DNA of 5,657 nucleotides from Acidobacteriota bacterium (lineage in GTDB: Bacteria; Acidobacteriota; Terriglobia; Terriglobales; Acidobacteriaceae), in contig JAJZFE010000453.1 of NCBI GenBank assembly GCA_021798655.1, positions 1 through 5,657 of the forward strand, in the 5' to 3' direction. The position numbers and the translations under genes were made by a program. Below the pieces are notes generated by a model that searched no databases, had not been told where the DNA came from, and saw nothing but the letters and a program-made list of their open reading frames with translations. Shown here one piece after another: positions 1 to 5,657 of the stretch (position 1 is the first letter of the stretch; each line of letters opens with the position of its first letter).

Positions 1-2
1 GG

Positions 3-1871
3 GAGACGATGCCGCGGCCGTTGTGGAAGGACGTGGAGTCGTGGTTGGCGATGGCGTACCTGCGCGTGGGGGAGCAGGAGAACTGCGCGATGATGCACGG
101 GAAGCGGGCATGTCTGTTTCCGTTGCAGAAGAGCGCGGTGCACCAGATGCCGCGCGGAGCGCAGGGTGCGGTGCGCGAGTTGACGGCGCTGCTGGAGGTG
201 GACGGGAGCGACGCGCAGTCGCAGTGGCTGCTGAATGTGGCGTACATGCAGCTAGGGCGGTATCCGCAGGATGTGCCGGCACGGTGGCTGATTCCGGAGA
301 GCCGGTTTGCGTCGGAGTATCCTCTGCCGGAGTTTCCGCAGGTGGCGGCGTCGGCGGGGATTGATGTGATGGGCCATGCGGGCGGGGTGGTGGTGGAGGA
401 CTTCGACGGCGACGGGCGGCTGGATGTGATGGTGACATCGTCGGGCCCGATGGACCAGATGCGGCTGTTCCACAACAACGGCGATGGCACGTTTACAGAT
501 GTGACGAAGCAGAGCGGGCTGATGGGGGAGATGGGTGGGTTGAATCTGGTGGTGACGGACTACAACAATGACGGGCATTCGGATGTGATGGTGCTGCGGG
601 GGGCGTGGTGGGGACGGCAGGGGTGCTATCCGCTGTCGCTGCTGAGGAACCGGGGCGATGGCACGTTTGAGGATGTGACGGTCGCGGCGGGGCTGCTGTC
701 GGCGCATCCGACGGGGACCGCGGCGTGGGCTGACTACGACGGTGATGGCTGGCTGGATGTGATGGTGGGGCACGAGTCGACGGCAGGTGATCCGCATCCA
801 TCGCAGCTGTTTCACAACAACCACGATGGGACGTTTACGGAGGTGGGCGCTGCGAGCGGGCTTGCGGAGCTGGGGTTTGTGAAGGGCGTGGCGTGGGGCG
901 ACTACAACAACGACGGGCGGCCCGATCTGTACGTGTCTGTGATGAACGGTAGGAACAAGCTGTTTCGCAACGACGGGCCGCGCGATCCGAAGGACATCAC
1001 GAAGGGGTGGAGGTTTACGGACGTGGCGCACGAGGCGGGCGTGGATAAACAGAACAACACCTTTGCGACGTGGTTCTTCGACTATGACAACGATGGGTGG
1101 CCCGACCTATTTGTGGCGGGGTACTCGCTGGAGGAGTCGAGCGATGTGGGCGCGTTCGAGATGGGGCGCGCGACGCACGCGGAGGTTACGAAGCTGTACC
1201 GGAACATGCACGACGGGACGTTCAAGGACGTGTCGGCGGAGACGCACATGGATCGAACGATTCTGACAATGGGTGCAAGCTTTGGCGATCTGGATAACGA
1301 TGGTTGGCTGGATGTGTATCTCGGTACGGGAGACTCGACGTACCAGGCGCTGCTGCCGAATCGGATGTTTCGGAACGATGCGGGGCGTGCGTTTCAGGAT
1401 GTAACGACAGCGGGAGACTTTGGGCATCTGCAGAAGGGTCATGGCGTGGCATTTGCGGACCTGCGTGGCAACGGCTTTGAGGACGTGTTCGAAGAGATGG
1501 GCGGAGCGCAGCCGGGGGATAGTTTTGAGAGCGCGCTGTATCGGAACCCGGGGAATGGAAACCACTCGATCACGCTGGTGCTGGAGGGTGTGCGGTCGAA
1601 CCGCGCGGGAGTTGGAGCACGGATCGAGGTGAGCTTCAGGACGAAGGGCGACGTGTTGCGGCATGTGTACCGGACGCTGGGATTCGGGTCGAGCTTTGGA
1701 GGCAATCCGCTGCGCGAGCATGTAGGGATTGGCGATGCGACGCGCGTGCAGGAAGTGGTCGTGACGTGGTCCGGGAGTGGTGTGGTGGACCGCGTGCGCA
1801 ATGTGGCCGCGGACAAGACGTACAGATTGCGCGAAGGTGATGCGCGGTTGCAGGTGATGGGTTTGCGGTAG
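3..1871 (+). CDS. TPR-like plus FG-GAP/VCBS seven-repeat propeller protein with ASPIC/UnbV C-terminus (CRTAC1 family), 5'-truncated
   Basis: Role: probably an exported calcium-binding beta-propeller used for protein or glycan binding; no enzymatic activity or partner can be read from it. The frame is open to the window edge, so the ATG at 9 is probably internal and any signal peptide is missing. Numbering from that ATG: residues 1-90 look alpha-helical and TPR-like (AMAYLRVGEQENC, then a helical pair ending in NVAYMQLGRYP), with a C-x8-C pair at Cys26/Cys35. Seven calcium-loop repeats of the D-x-D/N-x-D-G type follow at about 131, 184, 242, 298, 358, 427 and 484; the last (DLRGNGFED) is degenerate. 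Most are followed by the family's DGTFxDV strand motif. Residues about 530-607 match ASPIC/UnbV (NRAGVGARI, then GFGSSFGGN and VVVTWSGSG). It is more divergent from the two downstream genes than they are from each other. The family call is confident; the biological role is unknown. Confidence 0.9.
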   Translation, partial: ETMPRPLWKDVESWLAMAYLRVGEQENCAMMHGKRACLFPLQKSAVHQMPRGAQGAVRELTALLEVDGSDAQSQWLLNVAYMQLGRYPQDVPARWLIPESRFASEYPLPEFPQVAASAGIDVMGHAGGVVVEDFDGDGRLDVMVTSSGPMDQMRLFHNNGDGTFTDVTKQSGLMGEMGGLNLVVTDYNNDGHSDVMVLRGAWWGRQGCYPLSLLRNRGDGTFEDVTVAAGLLSAHPTGTAAWADYDGDGWLDVMVGHESTAGDPHPSQLFHNNHDGTFTEVGAASGLAELGFVKGVAWGDYNNDGRPDLYVSVMNGRNKLFRNDGPRDPKDITKGWRFTDVAHEAGVDKQNNTFATWFFDYDNDGWPDLFVAGYSLEESSDVGAFEMGRATHAEVTKLYRNMHDGTFKDVSAETHMDRTILTMGASFGDLDNDGWLDVYLGTGDSTYQALLPNRMFRNDAGRAFQDVTTAGDFGHLQKGHGVAFADLRGNGFEDVFEEMGGAQPGDSFESALYRNPGNGNHSITLVLEGVRSNRAGVGARIEVSFRTKGDVLRHVYRTLGFGSSFGGNPLREHVGIGDATRVQEVVVTWSGSGVVDRVRNVAADKTYRLREGDARLQVMGLR

Positions 1872-1893
1872 AGCGGATTGGCGATGCGTTTGA

Positions 1894-1923
1894 TTGCTGC
1901 TGGTGTTTGCGTGTCACTATACT
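1894..1923 (+). promoter_or_regulatory. Possible sigma70-like promoter for the gene at 1946
   Basis: TATACT at 1918-1923 is a close match to the -10 consensus. TTGCTG at 1894-1899 is a partial -35 (TTG conserved), with an 18-nt spacer. It lies in the only AT-richer patch between two GC-rich genes. The implied start of transcription near 1930 would leave a very short leader, with the ribosome binding site almost at the 5' end. That is possible but tight, so this stays tentative. Read-through from gene 1 is the alternative. Confidence 0.3.
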
Positions 1924-1928
1924 TTTGC

Positions 1929-1937
1929 AGGGAGAGG
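1929..1937 (+). promoter_or_regulatory. Ribosome binding site that fixes the start at 1946
   Basis: The purine run AGGGAGAGG ends 8 nt before the ATG at 1946. This favours that ATG over the in-frame TTG at 1907, which would add 13 residues ahead of the twin-arginine signal and has no comparable purine run just upstream. Confidence 0.7.
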
Positions 1938-1945
1938 TAGCGACG

Positions 1946-3847
1946 ATGATCTGGACGCGGCGCGGATTTATTACATCACTGTCCAGGACAGCGCTGGTGC
2001 TGTCGTTTGAGGATGTACTGAAGCTGGCGGTGCCGGCGCAGGCGCAACAGCAGGCGGGACAGATTGGTGCGCGTCCTAGCTATGACGCGAAGGCGAGGCC
2101 AGCGCCGAAGGCGTTGCCGTCGCCGGTGAGCGGTACGCCGCTGGGCTACAGCTTTGTGGACGTGGCGAAGCAGAGCGGCCTCAACGCGAAGACGATCTAT
2201 GGCGATGAACACAAGAACCGGTTTCTGCTGGAGACGACGGGTTGCGGTGTTGCGTTCTATGACTATGACCATGACGACTGGCTCGACATCTTCCTGGTGA
2301 ATGGCACGCGGCTGGAGGGCTTTGCGAAGGGGCAGGAGCCGATCAGCCGGCTGTTCAAGAACAATCGCGATGGCACGTTTACAGACGTGACGGCGAAGAC
2401 GGGCATGACGCGTTCGGGATGGGGCCAGGGCTGCTGCGTGGGCGACTACGACAACGACGGGTTGGACGACCTGTTTGTGAGTTACTACGGACAGCCGATT
2501 CTGTACAAGAACCACGGTGATGGCACGTTTACCGATGTGACGGCGAAGGCGGGGCTGACGCAGCCGCACGCGGAGACGAAGCCGCGATGGAACTCGGGAT
2601 GCGCGTTTCTGGACTCCAACCGCGATGGGCATCTGGATCTGTTTGTGGCCAACTATATCGACTTCGACATTAAGACTGCGCCGCTGCCCGAGGCCGCGGG
2701 CTGCGCGTACAAGGGGATGCAGGTGGCGTGCGGACCGCCGGGACTCGATGGCGGGAAGAACATTCTGTATCGCAACAACGGTGACGGAACGTTTACCGAC
2801 GTGAGCGAGAAGTCGGGGATGTGGGACACGATTGGCACGTATGGGCTGAGCGTGACGGTAGCGGACTTCGATAACGATGGCTGGCCGGACATCTATGTGG
2901 CGAACGATTCGACGGCTGCGACGTACTACCAGAACCAGAAGGACGGCACGTTCAAGGACGTGGCGATCGAGGCGGGAATTGCCTACTCGCCCGATGGAAA
3001 GCCGCAGGCCGGGATGGGCGTCGCGGTGGGCGACTTCAACCGCGATGGGTTGCTGGACATCGTGAAGACGAACTTTGCGGGCGATACAGATTCGCTGTAT
3101 CAGAACCTCGGCGATGGTACGTTTGAAGACCACACGTACCTGTCGGGGCTGGGCATCAACACGCGATACCTGGGCTGGGGCGTGAGCTTTGTGGACGTGG
3201 ACAACGATGGCTGGCTGGACATCTTCATCTCCAACGGGCACGTGTATCCGGAGGTCGATGGCTCGCACCTGGATGCGCCGTATGCGGAGCACAAGTATCT
3301 GTATCGCAACCTGCGCAACGGGCAGTTTGAAGAGGTGACGAGCAAGGCAGGCAGCGGAATGACCGATGCTGTGCCGGCGCGGGGGTGCGCGATTGGCGAC
3401 TACGATAATGACGGCGATATGGACATCGTGGTGAACTGCGTGAACTCGACGCCGCAGCTGCTGCGGTGCGACTCGACGATACAGCGCAACTGGATCAAGG
3501 TGAAGCTGGTGGGTACGAAGAGCAATCGGACGGGCATCGGCGCGCGGGTGACGGTGACGGCGGTGACGGCGTCGCAGGAGATGTCCGGTTCGGTGAAGCA
3601 GCCGATGCGTCAGATTGACGAGCTGCGCAGCGGCGGAAGCTACTACTCGCAGAATGATCTGCGAATGCACTTTGGTCTGGACCAGGCAGTGAAGGCGGAT
3701 GTGGTGGAGATCAGCTGGCCTTCGGGGACGAAGGACTCGATCAAGGATTTGGCCGCGAACCATCTATACGTGATTGAAGAGGGCGGCAAGATCCTGCGGA
3801 CGGTGGCGATGGGTGCAGCGATGAAGGCTGCGGGGGCGGCGAAGTGA
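1946..3847 (+). CDS. Tat-exported FG-GAP/VCBS propeller with ASPIC/UnbV domain (CRTAC1 family)
   Basis: 633 residues from the ATG at 1946, chosen because of the Shine-Dalgarno run 8 nt upstream and because it puts TRRGFI at residues 4-9. That is a good twin-arginine motif, with a plausible AQA cleavage site near residue 33. The hydrophobic region is unusual in containing Arg14, Glu22 and Asp23. The mature protein carries seven calcium loops at residues 106, 167, 223, 307, 363, 417 and 485, consistent with a seven-bladed propeller. The first reads DYDHDDWLD, with Asp replacing the usual Gly. A loop with Cys253-x8-Cys262-G-P-P-G-L sits between repeats 3 and 4. ASPIC/UnbV spans about 526-601 (SNRTGIGARV, ELRSGGSYYSQNDLRMHFGL, EISWPSG). 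Its stop overlaps the next gene's GTG by 4 nt. It is probably a folded periplasmic or surface binding protein, ligand unknown. The family and reading frame are secure, Tat export is likely, and the function is open. Confidence 0.93.
   Translation: MIWTRRGFITSLSRTALVLSFEDVLKLAVPAQAQQQAGQIGARPSYDAKARPAPKALPSPVSGTPLGYSFVDVAKQSGLNAKTIYGDEHKNRFLLETTGCGVAFYDYDHDDWLDIFLVNGTRLEGFAKGQEPISRLFKNNRDGTFTDVTAKTGMTRSGWGQGCCVGDYDNDGLDDLFVSYYGQPILYKNHGDGTFTDVTAKAGLTQPHAETKPRWNSGCAFLDSNRDGHLDLFVANYIDFDIKTAPLPEAAGCAYKGMQVACGPPGLDGGKNILYRNNGDGTFTDVSEKSGMWDTIGTYGLSVTVADFDNDGWPDIYVANDSTAATYYQNQKDGTFKDVAIEAGIAYSPDGKPQAGMGVAVGDFNRDGLLDIVKTNFAGDTDSLYQNLGDGTFEDHTYLSGLGINTRYLGWGVSFVDVDNDGWLDIFISNGHVYPEVDGSHLDAPYAEHKYLYRNLRNGQFEEVTSKAGSGMTDAVPARGCAIGDYDNDGDMDIVVNCVNSTPQLLRCDSTIQRNWIKVKLVGTKSNRTGIGARVTVTAVTASQEMSGSVKQPMRQIDELRSGGSYYSQNDLRMHFGLDQAVKADVVEISWPSGTKDSIKDLAANHLYVIEEGGKILRTVAMGAAMKAAGAAK
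2519..2557 (+). repeat. Intragenic direct repeat, copy A (39 nt)
   Basis: Encodes DGTFTDVTAKAGL after the second calcium loop of the Tat-type protein. It differs from copy B at 4195-4233 by a single base (C versus G after GTTTAC). A shorter related version lies at 2369-2398 and another at 483-506 in the first gene. It arises from the propeller repeat, but the nucleotide identity is higher than the protein motif alone requires. Confidence 0.75.
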
Positions 3848-5592
3848 GACTGGCTGCTGCATGGGTGCTGATGGTTGCGGGTGCGGCTCTGGCGCAGACG
3901 CAGCAGAAGGCGTTGCCTGCAAGCCCATATCCGGCGAGTGCGGAGCATCCGTCGCCGGCGTGGTTTGTGGATGTGGCCGCGAAGGCGGGCATCACGGTGG
4001 TGAACGTGAATGGCAGCGCGACGAACAAGCGTTACATCGTGGAAGCGACGGGTTCGGGCGTAGCGATCATCGACTATGACCGCGATGGTTGGCCGGACAT
4101 CTTCCTGGTGAATGGGCAGGAGCTGAAGAATGATGCGAAGGCCAAGGACGCGGCTGGCGCTCAACCAACGAGTCACCTGTTTCACAACAATCACGATGGC
4201 ACGTTTACGGATGTGACGGCGAAGGCGGGGCTGGCTTCGACCGCGTGGGGACAGGGCGTCTGCGTGGGCGACTACGACAACGATGGCTGGGATGACCTGT
4301 ACGTTACGGACTATGGCAAGAACCGGCTGTTCCATAACCAAGGCGATGGAACGTTTCGCGAGGTCGCGGAGCAGGCCGGTGTGGCGGGCAGCGGCAAGGA
4401 GTGGGGCACCGGCTGCGCGTTTGTGGACTACGATCGCGATGGCAAGCTCGACCTGATGGTTGCGGACTATGTGCACTTCGACCTGGCGACGACGCCTGCG
4501 CCGGGTGCGGATGCGGGCTGCATGTGGAAGGGCGCTCCGGTGATGTGCGGTCCGCGCGGGTTGCCGAGCGCGAAGAACATTCTGTATCACAACGAAGGTG
4601 GTGGGACGTTCAAGGACGTGAGCGCGGCGAGCGGCATTGAGAAGACGGAAGCGCACTACTGCTTCTCGGTGACGACGCTGGACTACAACGAGGATGGCTG
4701 GCCGGACATCTACGTGGCGTGCGACTCGACGCCTTCGGCGCTGTACAGGAACAACCACGACGGGACGTTCAAGGACGTGGGTGCGGATTCAGGTGTCGCG
4801 TTCAACGAAGATGGTCGCGAGCAGGCGGGGATGGGTTCAACCGCAGGGGACTATCTGGGAGACGGGCACATCGACCTGTTCAAGACGAACTTCTCTGATG
4901 ACACGGCGACGCTGTATCGCAATCACGGCGATGGGACGTTTGAAGATGTGACGTTCGCGGCGGGGCTGGGGACGAACCTCGATGCGCTGGGCTGGGGGGC
5001 GATGTTCGCGGACGTGGACAACGATGGCTATCCTGACCTGCTGGTGGTGAACGGGCATGTGTATCCGGAGGTGGATACGGCGGGGCTGGGGGCGCGGTTC
5101 AAGGAGCCGCGGTTCTTCTACTGGAACCAGGGGAACGGCAAGTTCAAGGATGCGTCGAAGAGCAGCGGGCCGGGGCTGACGGAGCCGCTGTCGGGTCGTG
5201 GGCTGGCGGTTGGCGACCTGTGGAACGATGGCCGGGTGGAGGAAGTGGTGAACAACCTGAGCGAGCTGCCGCTGCTGCTGGTGAATGAGGCGGCGAATGC
5301 GAACCACTGGCTGGGAGTGCGGCTGGTGGGGACGCAGTCGAATCGGGATGGGATCGGCGCGCGGGTGACGGTGCGCGGGGCGAAGCGTAACTGGGTGGAT
5401 GAGGTGCGGAGCGGGTCCAGCTACTCCAGCAGCAGTGACCTGCGGCTGCACTTCGGGCTGGGGGCGGAGACGAAGGTGCAGGCTATCGAGGTGCGCTGGC
5501 CCCATGGCGAGAGCGAGACGTTTTCGGCTGCGGGTGTGGACCGGTTTGTAGAACTGACCGAGGGCAAGGGGAAGGCGTTGGCGGCGAAGTAG
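3844..5592 (+). CDS. Sec-exported FG-GAP/VCBS propeller with ASPIC/UnbV domain (CRTAC1 family), paralogue of the preceding gene
   Basis: 582 residues from a GTG at 3844 that shares GTGA with the upstream stop. There is no strong Shine-Dalgarno sequence (only a G-rich stretch at 3832-3839), so initiation probably relies on translational coupling. The GTG is preferred over the ATG at 3871 because it supplies Arg2 and a complete Sec signal (residues 1-17, cleavage after ALA before QTQQ). Seven calcium loops begin at residues 77, 143, 195, 280, 336, 390 and 458. The last, DLWNDGRVE, is degenerate: it lacks the middle Asp/Asn and ends in Glu. Cys226-x8-Cys235-G-P-R-G-L matches the loop of the upstream paralogue. 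ASPIC/UnbV covers about 499-560 (SNRDGIGARV, EVRSGSSYSSSSDLRLHFGL, EVRWPHG). Blade order and cysteines correspond throughout to the upstream gene, indicating tandem duplication. Likely an extracytoplasmic calcium-stabilised binding protein; ligand unknown. Confidence 0.93.
   Translation: MRLAAAWVLMVAGAALAQTQQKALPASPYPASAEHPSPAWFVDVAAKAGITVVNVNGSATNKRYIVEATGSGVAIIDYDRDGWPDIFLVNGQELKNDAKAKDAAGAQPTSHLFHNNHDGTFTDVTAKAGLASTAWGQGVCVGDYDNDGWDDLYVTDYGKNRLFHNQGDGTFREVAEQAGVAGSGKEWGTGCAFVDYDRDGKLDLMVADYVHFDLATTPAPGADAGCMWKGAPVMCGPRGLPSAKNILYHNEGGGTFKDVSAASGIEKTEAHYCFSVTTLDYNEDGWPDIYVACDSTPSALYRNNHDGTFKDVGADSGVAFNEDGREQAGMGSTAGDYLGDGHIDLFKTNFSDDTATLYRNHGDGTFEDVTFAAGLGTNLDALGWGAMFADVDNDGYPDLLVVNGHVYPEVDTAGLGARFKEPRFFYWNQGNGKFKDASKSSGPGLTEPLSGRGLAVGDLWNDGRVEEVVNNLSELPLLLVNEAANANHWLGVRLVGTQSNRDGIGARVTVRGAKRNWVDEVRSGSSYSSSSDLRLHFGLGAETKVQAIEVRWPHGESETFSAAGVDRFVELTEGKGKALAAK
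4195..4233 (+). repeat. Intragenic direct repeat, copy B (39 nt)
   Basis: Matches copy A at 2519-2557 in 38 of 39 positions, in the same reading phase. It encodes DGTFTDVTAKAGL after the first calcium loop of the Sec-type paralogue. By blade order its true counterpart upstream would be 2369-2407, so the best nucleotide match is to a non-equivalent blade. Confidence 0.75.
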
Positions 5593-5594
5593 AG

Positions 5595-5610
5595 CCCCCC
5601 CTCCCCCCCC
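5595..5610 (+). repeat. C-rich homopolymeric tract (C7-T-C8)
   Basis: Two runs of seven and eight cytosines separated by one T begin 3 nt after the stop codon of the last gene. The tract is outside the coding frame, so slippage there would not alter that protein. The 65-nt tail that contains it shows no convincing terminator: the only pairings seen are a 4-bp AGCC/GGCT (5593-5596 with 5617-5620) and a 5-bp TTGAT/ATCAA (5620-5624 with 5632-5636), neither followed by a T-run. Confidence 0.8.
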
Positions 5611-5657
5611 TGTTTTGGCTTGATCTCTGGAATCAACGGGTTACGGGGTATCGTGGC

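Noticed and set aside
9..11. ATG at 9 as the true start of gene 1
   Set aside because: The frame is open upstream to the window edge, no signal peptide follows, and the protein would begin in the middle of a helical repeat, so the gene most likely starts outside the window.
23..364. Alternative plus-strand frame near the window start
   Set aside because: Gly/Ala/Arg-rich low-complexity translation overlapping the TPR-like part of gene 1, which has the credible frame.
252..1031. Minus-strand open frame within gene 1
   Set aside because: The translation shows runs such as VVVVV and periodic HH motifs that mirror the aspartate-loop repeats; no family signature.
1907..1945. TTG at 1907 as the start of the Tat-type protein
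   Set aside because: It would place 13 residues ahead of the twin-arginine motif and has no good ribosome binding site, whereas ATG 1946 has one 8 nt upstream.
1976..3763. Long minus-strand open frame (595 codons) opposite the Tat-type gene
   Set aside because: It is a shadow of the GC-rich plus-strand gene. Its translation is rich in Arg, His and Val and periodically mirrors the propeller repeats; it has no recognisable domain, and the plus strand carries clear FG-GAP and ASPIC motifs.
3643..4758. Minus-strand open frame spanning the gene 2-gene 3 junction
   Set aside because: Same shadow effect: repetitive, Arg/Val/His-rich, and opposite two well-supported genes.
5593..5657. Intrinsic terminator after gene 3
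   Set aside because: Only a 4-bp AGCC/GGCT pairing and a 5-bp TTGAT/ATCAA pairing are visible, with no following T-run.
1..5657. CRISPR array, tRNA/rRNA or insertion sequence
   Set aside because: The repeated short motifs are all in frame and explained by the propeller repeats. No regularly spaced non-coding repeats, RNA folds, transposase or terminal inverted repeats were seen.

Overview
The window is a GC-rich, plus-strand-only stretch of bacterial DNA. It is filled almost end to end by three consecutive genes for large FG-GAP/VCBS beta-propeller proteins that end in an ASPIC/UnbV domain (the CRTAC1 family). The strong GC3 bias, the density of such paralogues, and the pairing of a Tat-type exported copy with a Sec-type exported copy suggest Acidobacteriota (Terriglobia/Acidobacteriaceae-like). 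This is an inference from family knowledge, not a database result; Planctomycetota or another lineage rich in this family cannot be excluded.

Layout. (1) Positions 1-1871 hold the 3' part of a TPR-type helical segment fused to a seven-repeat propeller and an ASPIC/UnbV-like C-terminus. The frame is open to the window edge, so the true start is missing. (2) Positions 1872-1945 are a 74-nt intergenic gap. It holds a possible sigma70-like promoter, a strong Shine-Dalgarno sequence and an 18-codon micro-ORF of uncertain meaning. (3) Positions 1946-3847 encode a 633-residue propeller/ASPIC protein with a twin-arginine signal. (4) Positions 3844-5592 encode a 582-residue paralogue with a classical Sec signal. 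It begins at a GTG that overlaps the previous stop codon (GTGA), so the two genes are probably translationally coupled. (5) Positions 5593-5657 are non-coding and contain a striking C-rich tract; I see no convincing terminator.

How the genes work together. Genes 2 and 3 are clear tandem paralogues: the same blade order, four corresponding cysteines, the same C-x8-C-G-P loop and the same C-terminal domain. Gene 1 is a more distant relative. All three are predicted or likely extracytoplasmic, calcium-loop-bearing, probably binding or scaffolding proteins. No enzyme, transporter or regulator lies in the window, so the substrate or partner cannot be deduced. The most notable points are the paralogue pair with apparently different export routes, the conserved cysteine frame, the near-identical 39-nt repeat linking non-equivalent blades of the two paralogues, and the unusual gene 1-gene 2 junction.
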